Of a stretch of DNA of 64,000 bases, positions 41,520 to 52,225 are shown piece by piece. The stretch comes from Erinaceus europaeus (Eukaryota > Chordata > Mammalia > Eulipotyphla > Erinaceidae), in assembly GCF_950295315.1 (NCBI RefSeq), contig NC_080168.1:73636553-73700552 (forward strand), given 5' to 3'. Below the pieces are notes generated by a model. That model worked only from the letters and a program-made list of their open reading frames with translations, did not search any database and was not told the DNA's origin. A program made the translations under genes and the position numbers. Each line of letters opens with the position of its first letter. Position 1 is the first letter of the stretch.

Positions 41520-43205
41520 TTCTTTATAAGTGATTTAAAAATTATAAGATAAAAAAATAAGATTATAAGATAGATGATACAGTTCTTGTGTCCCCATCCC
41601 TCTCTAATGGAAACTGAAATAGTTCTCCCAAGATCACAGATATGGGATATATATATGTATATATAGAAAAAAGAAAAAAATATATATATATTTTATATAT
41701 ATATATATATCTTTCTTTTTTCTTTTTTCTAATTTTATTGACTTCTATGGCCTGATGGCCCTTCAGTTCCTTTTCCCCCCAACATTCCTAAGCATTCTTT
41801 ACTCATTATTGCTGGTATCAGTGATTTGTTGGGTTCCTGAAGTTGTTCTCCTCGTGTCTTGTTGCAGTCCTGGGTGGTCTCCTTTGGTATTCCTAGTTGA
41901 CCTGGGAGAGGAGAAACACAGCTGCTGCTGCTCCATAGCCCCACCTCCAGAAGTCCTTCAGTTCCTTTCTAAATCACACCTATATCTGTTATTACTTCTG
42001 ACTATCCTTGTTTTCTCCTCTTTCTCTCAGATAAGCAAAAACAGTGCCTGACTTCCTCTGGTGTTTTATAGATTGCCTTCCCTTTGTGATGCTGTAAAAA
42101 CAAAGATTTATGTTGACATACATTTCTGGTCCTGGTGGAATTGGGGTTTGGAGCCCTCTGGTCATCTTCCCCTGACATTTGCTCCTCTGGGAGTATAAAA
42201 CAAAGTTCTTTTTGGGGTGCAGAAGGTTTCTGTGACTGCTTCTCTGCAAATGCTTCGTGTTTCCCTAGTGGGGTAGGGCTCTGAAGAGATGAAGTTCTGG
42301 GACATGTTGATGAGGTCGTCTGCCTATAGAGATCAGGATGGAATCATAGTATATCATCTGCAACTTGGTGGCTGAAAAGCAGTAAGATATAAACAGGACA
42401 AAATGTTTAATAAACAGGAACCAAAGAGCAGGAGTAGACTGAATGAGAATAGGGACCCAAAGGTAGAAAAAGGCTAGGATGTCTATTTTAAGTATTCTCT
42501 TAGGGTCTCATGACTTTAGTTATCTTTGCTTGACCTTGATAGGTAACATGGAGGTAGACTAAAAATATTATCTGGGAGAATGGTGTCAGAGTTGAGAATA
42601 GAACTTGAAAGCTGGATTAGGTCAGAGAATAGCTCCCAAACATGAAAAAAAATGTATAAATACAGTTAACTTTTTACCATATCAATATGACCCAGGCCCT
42701 GTGTATATTCATATTTAGCACAGTAGCCTGAATCACCTCTGGTTCCTGTCAGTATGAGCTGATACTGCATGGTCACAGCTGGGAACAGTCTAGGATACAC
42801 TCATTACAAGACTGGTCTTATTTTTTTTTCATTGGGGAAGATTAATAGTTTACAGTTGACAGTAAATAAAGTTGTTGGTACATTTATAAAAACTCTAAGT
42901 TTTCTGCAAAACACTCTAATCCCCTGCATAGGTCCTATTCCACCATCTTGCAACAGGATGTGACACCCTCTTTTCCCCCCTACCTCACCAGATTCCTTTA
43001 CTTTGGTGAAGTATACCAGTCTTCCTTGAGTGGCAGAGTTGGTTAACCCAGCCTCCCTTCAGAGAGTGGGGTAGTCCTTACCATTGTTAGTTTATAGTAA
43101 GTGTAAGGTTCAGGAGAGGCCCATAAAAGGGCTTATGATGAGGTTCCTGATGGAAATGATCAGTGATGGTAAAGAGAGGGATCCATTAGAAGATTAGGCC
43201 CACTC
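41520..43205 (-). mobile_element. Old L1 3' UTR complex, minus
   Basis: Sequence matches the minus UTR families at 10346-11480 and 12625-13825, for example ACAGTGCCTGACTTCCTC, TTGGTGGCTGAAAAGCAG and CAACTTGGTGGCTG. 41748-41920 is a reversed L1 5'-end-like segment that recurs in plus at 43205. 42815-43020 looks like a separate, short-type L1 3' end inserted in minus. Boundaries between layers are uncertain. Confidence 0.6.
41641..41733. repeat. AT-rich dinucleotide tract
   Basis: TA repeats with an A-rich and a T/C-rich interruption. Confidence 0.85.
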
Positions 43206-43598
43206 TCCTCTGCTGGGTCAACTAGGAATACCAAAGAAGATCTTCTGGGACTGCAACAAAACAGGAGTAGAATGACTTCAGGAACCCACCAAACCACCAG
43301 TGAGTGCAAACATAACATTGGAACAACTGCTAATTTCCACAACTGTGAACTTTTTGAGTACCTTACTTAGACACAAGTCAATCCAGGCAAGAATGATCGG
43401 TAATTTGAAAAGTACTGAGAGAGGGACCTCATAACATACTATATAGAATGGTTATGGTTAAACCAACCAGAAGAAATACTGGAGAAATGAACCAGGACAA
43501 GAGTCCAGCTAAAAGCCCCCCAAAGGGTGAAGCACAAAATAGTGAGGTCAACATCTAAATGCTCATTAAAGAAATAGTCACAGGAGTGACTATTTCTT

Positions 43599-43675
43599 AT
43601 TCAGAGAGACAGCCTCTGTGGACTATTCAGAGAGACAGCCTCTGTGACTATTCAGAGAGACAGCCTCTGTGGAGA
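43599..43675. repeat. Three tandem 25-26-bp units
   Basis: Units of ATTCAGAGAGACAGCCTCTG plus TG(G)ACT or TGGAG, nearly identical, sitting exactly at the internal L1 junction. Confidence 0.95.
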
Positions 43676-43689
43676 GAAGTCAGGAGAAC

Positions 43690-44036
43690 TCTCAGAAGGC
43701 TAGAAATGTACGTACCCTATGGCCCTGCAATTCCTCTCCTGGGGATATATCCTAAGGAAGCCAACACATCCATCCAAAAAGATCTGTGTACACATGTTCT
43801 TAGCAGCACAATTTGTAATAGCCAAACCCTGGAAGCAACCCAGGTGTCCAACAACAGATGAGTGGCTGAGCAAGTTGTGGTATATCTACACAATGGAATA
43901 CTACTCAGCTATAAAAAATGATGATTTCACCATTTTCAGTCGATCTTGGATGGACCTTGAAAAATTCATGTTAAGTGAAATAAGTCAGAAGCAGAAGGAT
44001 GAATATGGGATGATCTCACTCTCAGGCAGAAGTTGA
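43690..44036 (+). pseudogene. L1 ORF2 C-terminal remnant
   Basis: Two overlapping frames carry the pattern: PYGPAIPLLGIYPKEAN in one, and [21 protein letters not shown] followed by FMLSEISQKQKDEYGMISL in the other. A frameshift separates them. It is followed by the 3' UTR. Confidence 0.85.
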
Positions 44037-44317
44037 AAAACAAGATCAGAAGAGGAAACACAAGTAGAACCTGAACTGGAATTGGCTTACTGCACCAAAG
44101 TAAAAGACTCTGGGGTGGGTGGGTGGGGAGAATACAGATCTAAGAAGGAGGACAGAGAACCTAGTGTGGGTTTTACTGTTATATGGAAAACTGGGAAATG
44201 TTATGCATGTACAAACTATTGTGTTTACTGTTGAATGTAAAACATGAATTCCCCAATAAAGAAACTAATAAAATAAAATAAAATGAAAAATAAAAGATTG
44301 TTCATCATGACCAAGTG

Positions 44318-44780
44318 GGGTTTATCTAAGGGATGCAAGGTTGGTTTAATATACATAAATCAATCAACGTGATCCACCAAATCAATAAAAGCAACACCAA
44401 AAACCACATGGTCATATCAATAGATGCAGAGAAAGCCTTTGACAAAATATAACATCCCTTTTCATAAATGCTACAAAATGCTAAAAAAATGGGAATAGAT
44501 GGAAAATTCCTCAAGATAGTAGAGTCTGTATTTAGCTAACCTATAGCCAACATCATACTCAATGGTGAAAAGCTGGAAGCATTTCCCCTCAGATCAGGTA
44601 CTAGACAGGACTGCCCGCTATCACCATTACTATTCAACATAGTGTCGGAAATTCTTGCCATAGCAATCAGGCAGGAGCAGGGAATTAAAGGGATACAGAT
44701 TGGAAGAGAAGAAGTCAAGCTCTCCCTGTTTGCAGATGACATGATAATATACATAGAAAAACCTAAAGAATTCAGCAAGG
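44318..44780 (+). pseudogene. L1 ORF2 RT-domain remnant
   Basis: Nucleotides encode the RT core. The conserved [16 protein letters not shown] (with FADD catalytic residues) lies in an open stretch starting at 44642, and EKAFDKI precedes it upstream with an intervening stop and indels. It would be the reverse transcriptase part of L1 ORF2p but is non-functional. Confidence 0.85.
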
Positions 44781-46070
44781 TAGGGCACCAAAGTAAAAAC
44801 CCTGTGGTGAGGGGCAGACATGCAGCTTCCTGGGCCAGTGGGGGGTGGGAGTGGGTGGGAGGGATGGGTCACAGTCTTTTGGTGGTGGGAATGGTGTTTA
44901 TGTACACTCCTAGTAAAATGTAGTCATATAAATCATTAGTTAATTAATATGAGAGGGGGAAAATCAATTGTATGTCTCAAAGTTTTTCAAAACACAAACT
45001 GAATCTTTTTAATATATAGGCTGTGTATTTGATATGCGGACTCTCTCAAAAGCCTAGACCAAGTAGATCAGAAGCATCCAATAGCACAGCTATATACAAG
45101 ATACTGGGTACTGTACAGCAAACCATAACAAAAGGACTTTTCAAAGTTAACCCAATTACCAAATAATGTGATGATAACATTAACTATTGATTGTCTTTTT
45201 GAACCCTAAGACAGCAAGAACCTCACATCTCCACCTTAGAGCCCCTACTTCCCCCAATCCTGGAACCCTTGGATAGGGCCCACTTTCCCGTATGCCTCTC
45301 CCAATCCATATCTAATAATATTGCATCTGCCGATCACAACCTAACCAATGCAACGATTGCCACCTCAACATGCTTCACTTCAGACTGTGTCCAGAGACTT
45401 CACGTGTGGAATGACAACCCTTCAGCTTCATTACTCGGGTGAGACCTTTCCTTTCTTAGTATACTCTAATTCCATCTCAGGTGGTTCACTTTCTAACAAA
45501 GTCCTAAAACCTAGATATACACCAGTTTCTGTGAGAGAGAGAGCATATGTTCACACGTATCTATTAACTACTGCAAAATATATACCTGAAAGCAGAAGTA
45601 CACTAGAGTTTGCAGTGAGTACCTCCCTAACACTTCCTCTCCACTATTCTAAGCTTTGGGTCCATGATTGCTCAACAATTTGTTTGGCTTTGTATGTTAA
45701 CTCTCTTTTCAGTCACCAGGTTCCAGATGCCATCAGGATGCTGGCCAGGCTTCCCTGGATTGAAGACCCCGCCAATGTGTCCTGGAGCTCAGCTTCCCCA
45801 GAGACCCACCCTAGTAGGGAAAGAGAGAGGCAGACTGGGAGTATGGACCGACCAGTCAATGCCCATGTTCAGCGGGGAAGCAATTACAGAAGCCAGACCT
45901 TCCACCTTCTGGAACCCACAATGACCCTGGGTCCATGCTCCCAGAGAGATAGAGAATGGGAAAGCTATCAGGGGAGGGGGTGGGATATGGAGATTGGGTG
46001 GTGGGAATTGTGTGGAGTTGTACCCCTCCTACCCTATGGTTTGTTAATTAATCCTTTCTTAAATAAAAAA
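44781..46070 (+). mobile_element. L1 long-type 3' UTR inserted into ORF2 of another L1
   Basis: A 1.29-kb insertion that begins TAGGGCACCAAAGTAAAAACC and ends TTAAATAAAAAA. The 16-bp TSD AAAGAATTCAGC(A/G)AGG (44765-44780 and 46071-46086) lies within ORF2 and has one mismatch. The insertion contains the longest version of the UTR open frame (45348-46115 includes the flank). Confidence 0.95.
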
Positions 46071-46240
46071 AAAGAATTCAGCGAGGAACTTGCAAATTAT
46101 CAGGCAATACAGTAAGGTGTCAGGCTACAAAATTAACATTCAAAAGTTGGTGGCATTTCTCTGTGCAAACACAAAGTTAGAAGAATATGAAATCCAGAAG
46201 TCAATTCCTTTTACTATAGCAACAAAAACAATTAAATATT

Positions 46241-46327
46241 AAAAAAAAAAAAAGGAAGAAGAAGAAGGGGAAGGGGAAGGGGAAGAGGAAGTGGAAGGGG
46301 AAGGAGAAGAAGGAGAAAAAGAAGAAA
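46241..46327. repeat. Polypurine (GGGGAA)n tract
   Basis: A/G only apart from T46292, continuing the poly-A of the L1 fragment. Confidence 0.9.
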
Positions 46328-46329
46328 AT

Positions 46330-46753
46330 TAGGCCTATAGTATCTATAGGAGAATCTAAGGATTCCATGAGCAGGAGCCCATATGATGAGCTGGCCTGGA
46401 ATTGACTGAAATTGTCATCATTAAGTGAGCCAATCTCTTCCAGTTTTTGTAGTCCCTTCTTTCTCTGACAAGTTTAGACTTTTTCCTTGTATATTATTCG
46501 TTGCATCCAAGCTGATATATTAGGTCTACAGAGCCTGGTTTTGAGTTAGGGAGGAAGTATACCTAGGCTTTTAGTGGGGTCTAAGTTAACCTCAAGTTTT
46601 ATTTACTGATTTTTTTGCATTTATGTGCTTGATGTTTCTTACTTTTTTTTTGATGTTTCTATTAAAGGTTGTCATAGGGACAACAATCATCCTTTACTTG
46701 AAATATTATTATTATTGTTGTTGTTGTTGCCAATTATCCCTAGGCCAGATGTA
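46330..46753. other. Unique sequence, nothing recognised
   Basis: No repeat or coding signal recognised. Confidence 0.4.
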
Positions 46754-46766
46754 TACAGTGCTTCTT

Positions 46767-47031
46767 TTTTTAATTTATTTTCCCTTTTGTTGCAGTTATT
46801 ATTATTTTTGTTATTGATGTCGTTGTCATTGTTAGATAGGTCAGAGAGAAATGGAGAGAGGAGGGGAAGACAGAGGGGGAAGAGATAGATAGACACCTGT
46901 GGACCTGCTTCACCTCCAGTGAAGCGACCCCCCTGCAAGTGGGGAGCTGGGGGCTCGAACTGGGATCCTTATGCCAGTCCTTGAGCTTTGCACCGCATGC
47001 GCTTAACCTGCTGCACTACTGCCCGACTCCC
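46767..47031 (-). mobile_element. SINE-A without extra module, minus
   Basis: A complete reverse copy with a perfect 13-bp TSD, TACAGTGCTTCTT (46754-46766 and 47032-47044). Confidence 0.95.
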
Positions 47032-47044
47032 TACAGTGCTTCTT

Positions 47045-47761
47045 CTAAAGGTTCTTCCCCATATTCTCTATAAGACTTATTAGAATTTTGATAATTGCTC
47101 CTGAATGTAATGCTGGAGACTTCATGTCCCACCTTGCCTGAGGCCAGGTGTACTCAGGTATGTGAGCCCATGGATTTCTTTCTTGACACTGTTACTGAAT
47201 ATTAAAGTATCTTGGTCCTAATGTATTGAAGTAGCATATGGGGAGTCATTTATTAAAATTCCTGGAAGTTTTGCTGACACCTGTCATGGGGAGATGAGAT
47301 ATTGTACCCATGTGTGAACAAATGTAAACCATCATTCTCCAATAAAATGATAAAAAAACAAACAATTCCAGAATGTAAGCTTTACCCAAAATGCTTTTGT
47401 AGCATGTCTTGCCCTTGAACATATCTTATATTACAAAACAAACAAAGAAAGATTGCTTTTTTGTGTGTGTGTTTATGACTTGAGCTTCTATATTCAATTA
47501 ATGCTGGAAGGACCAATGAATCAGAATTAGAGAAAAGGAGAACAAGACTAGGACCATGATGTAGGGACCTGCTTGCTTCAGGATCTACTTGGGTACTGGA
47601 GGGATTAGCTGCAGAGGGGTGCTCCTCTGTTCCTCTATGAACTGCTGTCTGTTCACTCTCCTGAGCTGCTAGAATAATCAATTTATACAGAGAATTGAAG
47701 TAATTCTCACCCAGCCATGTTGTCAGATCACAGGTGTCCTAATTTCCAGGAAAGCTTTCCT
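47045..47761. other. Mostly unique; old L1 3' end at 47270-47360
   Basis: The part near 47310-47350 (AAATGTAAACCATCATTCTCC, then AATAAAATGATAAAA) resembles an old L1 3' terminus on plus. Nothing else recognised. Confidence 0.4.
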
Positions 47762-48156
47762 TGTTGGTATGCTTCTGGATTCTGCTTGTGAAGCCTTTTG
47801 TTTTGATCATCACATTGGGTTTGCTTTGTACTTGCAATGTGTTCTATTTGCATGTCCACTGTTGGTCCTCACTCCCCCTGCCTCTGGGACATTGGTTTGG
47901 TCCTCACTCCCCTTGCCTCTGGGACATTGGTTTAGTCCTCCCTGGTTCATGCTTTTTCCTTCTCCCTGCCCCCTATCATAGGTACTTCCTTTGTTCCTGA
48001 CTCTTCTGCCTCAGGAGAGATGCAGGACAGCATTGTGTTGTGATTAGAAGAGATTAGATTGTTGAACCGCATCCCCGCTCGTCAATAAAGAGATACTGCT
48101 TCCCAGCTCAGCCATGAGTCCCTGGTCATCTCTCTCTCCTACCTGTGAAGCTAGCA
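47762..48156 (+). mobile_element. Solo LTR, related to the 40400 family
   Basis: It starts TGTTGGTATGCTTCTGG, carries AATAAAGAGATACTGC and TGAGTCCCTGGTC, and ends AGCTAGCA. The TSD is CTTTCCT (47755-47761) and CTTTTCCT (48157-48164), with one extra T. It contains a perfect-to-near-perfect 35-bp tandem duplication at 47864-47933. Confidence 0.82.
47864..47933. repeat. 35-bp tandem duplication inside LTR
   Basis: Two units of GGTCCTCACTCCCC(C/T)TGCC followed by TCTGGGACATTGGTTT, with one difference. They lie upstream of the putative promoter part of the LTR. Confidence 0.95.
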
Positions 48157-48283
48157 CTTTTCCTGCCATCAGACCATATTCCTTCCCTGCCTTGGAGAGA
48201 AAATAAACATCAGTCAGAAGGCCCAAGTGGAAATACAGTGGCATTGCAATCCATTTCAGGTTGGCTTAGAATGAGAGGAAGAG

Positions 48284-48594
48284 GGAGTCGGGCGGTAGCG
48301 CAGTGGGTTAAGCGCTGGTGGCGCAAAGCACAAGGACTGGAGTAAGGATCCAGGTTCCAGCCCCTGGCTCCCCACCTGCAGGGGAGTCGCTTCACAGGCG
48401 GTGAAGCAGGTCTGCAGGTGTCTATCTTTCTCTCCCCCCTCTGTCTTCCCCTCCTCTCTCCATTTCTCTCTGTCCTATCCAATAATAACCACATCAATAA
48501 CAACAACAATAATAACTACAACAATAAACAAAGACAACAAGGGCAACAAAAGGGAAAATAAATAAATAAAATTAAAAAAAAATCTTAAAAAAAA
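48284..48594 (+). mobile_element. SINE-A without extra module, young
   Basis: Full length, starting GGGAGTCGGGCGGTAGCGC, with a long A-rich tail. The perfect 16-bp TSD is AGAATGAGAGGAAGAG (48268-48283 and 48595-48610). This is the least diverged SINE-A here and the best reference copy. Confidence 0.97.
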
Positions 48595-48610
48595 AGAATG
48601 AGAGGAAGAG

Positions 48611-49038
48611 TGGGAAGAGTGACTGCAGTGGGGGACATGCATTAAAGGTGACAGATACCTCAGGCATCAAAGTCTGCTCATGCTAACCTAGCAGAGCTGC
48701 TCTTTGGCTGCATTACTTAAACTCTCCATGAACCACTAGCCATGGACCCTAGCTAGATAAGCACAGAGTAATAAACTGTAATGCTGTATCATGGTTATTA
48801 AACCAGAAGTTTAGAGCTCTGAGTCCTTAATAAAGTTGAGCAGTATTTTTTTTTCTTTTGGTTATCTCCAGGGTTTCACCACTGTGGGCTGACTTTTTTT
48901 TTTTTTTTTTTAGCAAAAGACAACGATGTTGAGAGAAAGAGAGAGAGAAAGGACACTTTTTTAAGTCCTAAAATTTCTGATCTATAAAATGGGATAATGG
49001 AGATATATTTGATGGAATATTGATTGGGATGCTATAAT
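48611..49038. other. Unique sequence with a degraded SINE fragment
   Basis: 48848-48960 has TTATCTCCAGGGTTTCACC and a long T-run then GAGAGAAAGAGAGAGAG, like a reversed SINE-A tail. Otherwise nothing recognised. Confidence 0.4.
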
Positions 49039-49049
49039 AAAGCTCTATA

Positions 49050-51627
49050 TATGAACAACTATATGCCACCAAGCTAGAGAACCTGGAAGAAATGGATGAT
49101 TTCCTAGATACCTACCAACTTCCAAAACTAAGTAAAGAAGAAGTGGATAACAAGAACAGGTCCATCACAGCTAATGAAATTGAAACAGTTATCAAAAATC
49201 TTCCCAAAAATAAAAGTCCTGGACCAGATGGTTTTACAAATGAATTCTACAAAACCTTCAAAGAAGAACTAATACCTCTACTTTTAAAAGTCTTCCAGAA
49301 GATTGAAGACACTGGAGTACTCCCTGCCAGCTTCTATGAAGCCAACATCACTCTGATACCAAAAGCAGACAGGGACACAACCAAAAAAGAAAACTACAGA
49401 CCAATATCTCTGATGAACACTGATGCTAAAATACTGAACAAAATTCTAGCCAACTAGATACAGCAGTATATTAAAAAGATTGTTCATCATGACCAAGTGG
49501 GGTTTATCCCAGGCATGCAAGGTTGGTTTAATATACATAAATCAATCAATGTGATCCACCACATCAACAAAAGCCAGACCAAAAACCACATGGTCATATC
49601 AGTTGATGCAGAGAAAGCCTTTGACAAAATCCAACATCCCTTTATGATAAAAACACTACAAAAAATGGGAATAGATGGAAAATTCCTGAAGACAGTGGAG
49701 TCTATATATAGCAAACCTACATTCAACATCATACTCAATAATGAAAAACTAGAAGCATTTCCACTCAGATCAGGTACTAGACAGGACTGCCCACTATCAC
49801 TATTCAACATAGTGTTGGAAGTTCTTTTCATAGCAATCAGGCAGGAGCAAGGAATTAAAGGGATACAGATTGGAAGAGAAGAAGTCACACTCTCCCTATT
49901 TGCAGATGACATGATGGTATACACAGAAAGACCTAAGGACTCCTGCAAGAAGCTTTTGGAAATCATCAGGCAGTACAATAAGGTGTCAGGCTACAAAATT
50001 AACTTTCAAAAGTCAGTGGCATTCCTCTATGCAAACACTAAGGTAGAAGAAATTGAAATCCAGAAATCAATTCCTTTTACTATAGCAACAAAAACAATAA
50101 AATATCTAGAAATAAACCTAACCAAATAAGTGAAAGACTTGTATACTGAAAACTATGAGTCACTACTCAAGGAAATTGAAAAAGACACAAAGAAGTGGAA
50201 AGATATTCCATGTTCATGGGTTGGAAGAATTAACACCATCAAAATGAATATACTGCCCAGAGCCATATATAAATTTAATGCTATCCCCATCAAGATGCCA
50301 AGCACATTTTTTAGGAGAATAGAACAAATGCTACAAATGTTTATCTGGAACCAGAAAAGACCTAGAATTGCCAAAACAATCTTGAGAAGAAAGAACAGAA
50401 CCGGAGGCATCATACTCCCAGATCTCAAATTGTATTATAGGACCACTGTCATCAAAACTGCTTGGTACTGGAACATGAATAGACACACTGACCAGTGGAA
50501 TACAATTGAGAGCCCAGAAGTGAGCCCCCACACCTATGGACATCTAATATTTGACAAAGGGGCCCAGACTATTAAATGGGGAAAGCAGAGTCTCTTCAAC
50601 AAATGGTGTTGGAAACAATGGGTTGAAACATGCAGAAGAATGAAACTGAACCACTCTATTTCACCAAATACAAAAGTAAATTCCATGTGGATCAAGGACT
50701 TGGATGTTAGACCCCAAACTATCAGATACTTAGTGGAAAATATTGGCAGAACTCTTTTCCGCATACATTTTAAAGACATCTTCAATGAAACAAATCCAAT
50801 TACAAAGAAGACTAAGGCAAGTATAAACCTATGGGACTACATCGAATTAAAAAGCTTCCTCACAGCAAAAGAAACCACTACCCAAACCAAGAGACCCCTC
50901 ACAGAATGGGAGAAGATCTTTACATGCCATATATCAGACAAGAGTTTAATAACCAACATATATAAAGAGCTTGCCAAACTCAACAACAAGACAACAAATA
51001 ACCCCATCCAAAAATGGGGGGAGGACATGGATAGAATATTCACCACAGAAGAGATCCAAAAGGCTGAGAAACACATGAAGAAATGCTCCAAGTCTGATTG
51101 TCAGAGAAATGCAAATAAAGACAACAATGAGATACCACTTCACTCCTGTGAGAATGTCATACATCAGAAAAGGTAACAGCAGCAAATGATGGAGGGGTTG
51201 TGAGTTCAAAGGAACCCTCCTACACTGCTGGTGGGAATGTCATTTGGTCCAACCTCTCTGGAGAACAGTCTGTAGAGCACTCAGAAGGCTAGAAATGGAC
51301 CTACCCTATGGCCCTGCAATTCCTCTCCTGGGGATATATCCTAAGGAAGTCAACACATCCATCCAAAAAGATCTGTGTACACATATGTTCTTAGCAGCAC
51401 AATTTGTAATAGTCAAAATCTGGAAGCAACCCAGGTGTTCAACAACAGATGAGTGGCTGAGCAAGTTGTGGTATATATACACAATGGAATACTACTCAGC
51501 TGTAAAAAATGGTGACTTCACTGTTTTCAGCCGATCTTGGATGGACCTTGAAAAATTCATGTTAAGTGGAAGAAGTCAGAAACAGAAGGATGAATATGGG
51601 ATGATCTCACTCTCAGGCAGAAGTTGA
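49050..51627 (+). pseudogene. L1 ORF2, broken
   Basis: The reading is open from the truncated start to a TAG at 49455-49457, then in the same frame to a TAA at 50127-50129, then in the same frame to 51176. A frameshift follows before the C-terminal part (51244-51627). Motifs are [37 protein letters not shown] (RT catalytic acids), NRHTDQWN and [14 protein letters not shown] 6-nt in-frame deletion removes two residues in PLSPLLFN. It encoded the RT and downstream part of ORF2p; the endonuclease is not included. Confidence 0.93.
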
Positions 51628-51856
51628 AAAACAAGATCAGAAGAAAAGAAAAAAAAACAAGTAGAACTTGAAATGGAATTGGCGTATTGCACCAAAGTAA
51701 AAGATTCTGTGGTGGGGGTGGGTGGGTGGGGAAAATACAGGTCCAAGAAGGATGACAGAGGATCTAGTGGGATTTGTATTGTTATATGGGAAACTGGGGA
51801 ATGTTATGCATGTACAAACTATTATATTTACTGTTTAATGTAAAATATTAATTCCT

Positions 51857-52186
51857 GGGTGTTGGGCGGTGGTGCAGTGGGTTAAGCGCATGTGGTGCAA
51901 CCCCGTTCGAGCCTCTGGCTCCCCACCTGCAGGGGAGTCGCTTCACAGGCGGTGAAGCAGGTCTGCAGGTGTCTGTCTTTCTCTCCCCCTCTCTGTCTTC
52001 CCCTCCTCTCTCCATTTCTCTCTGTCCTATCCAACAACGAACGACATCAACAATGGAAATAATAGTGACGAGGGCAAGGCTACAACAACAAGGGCAACAA
52101 AAGGGGGAAAATGGCCTCCAGGAGCGGTGGATTCATGGTGCGGGCACCGAGCCCAGCAATAACCCTGGAGGGAAAAAGAAAAAAAA
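51857..52186 (+). mobile_element. SINE-A with extra module, inside L1 3' UTR
   Basis: The head GGGTGTTGGGCGGTGGTGC lacks part of the segment between the A and B boxes. The extra module CCTCCAGGAGCGGTGG is intact. The TSD is about AATATTAATTCC upstream (about 51844) and AACATTAATTCC downstream (about 52187). Confidence 0.92.
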
Positions 52187-52225
52187 TAACATTAATTCCC
52201 CAATAAAGAAATTAAAAAAAGCTCT

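Larger units (their letters stand above)
43205..44285 (+). mobile_element. Internally deleted L1 (5' end joined to 3' end)
   Basis: 43205-43590 resembles an L1 5' UTR and ORF1 start (ATGAACCAGGACAAGAGTCC near 43487). From about 43675 the sequence is ORF2 C-terminal region and short 3' UTR, with AATTCCCCAATAAAG and an A-rich tail. Most of ORF1 and ORF2 is absent. The junction contains a three-unit tandem repeat. Confidence 0.6.
44292..46240 (+). mobile_element. L1 ORF2 internal fragment, split by an L1 3' UTR
   Basis: The ORF2 RT section starts at ATTGTTCATCATGACCAAG and continues to 44780, resumes at 46087, and ends at CAATTAAATATT plus a poly-A of about 13 nt. In intact copies ORF2 continues beyond this point. 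The A-run therefore suggests either premature polyadenylation or a chance breakpoint. Confidence 0.75.
49047..52217 (+). mobile_element. 5'-truncated L1, short-type 3' UTR, with SINE in its tail
   Basis: ORF2 from before the RT domain to its end, then the 3' UTR ending CCCCAATAAAGAAATTAAAAAAA. The 8-bp TSD is AAAGCTCT (49039-49046 and 52218-52225). The SINE-A at about 51857-52186 is inside the 3' UTR. It is the second-longest L1 copy in the window. Confidence 0.93.

Noticed and set aside
43599..43675. Three 25-bp units as a regulatory repeat array
   Set aside because: The units sit at an L1 internal junction and are better explained as a repair or slippage product; kept only as a repeat and junction observation.
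198..52186. tRNA-like A and B boxes as genuine tRNA genes
   Set aside because: All lie in the heads of SINE copies with SINE bodies, tails and TSDs; none forms a complete tRNA cloverleaf with a proper acceptor stem that I can see.
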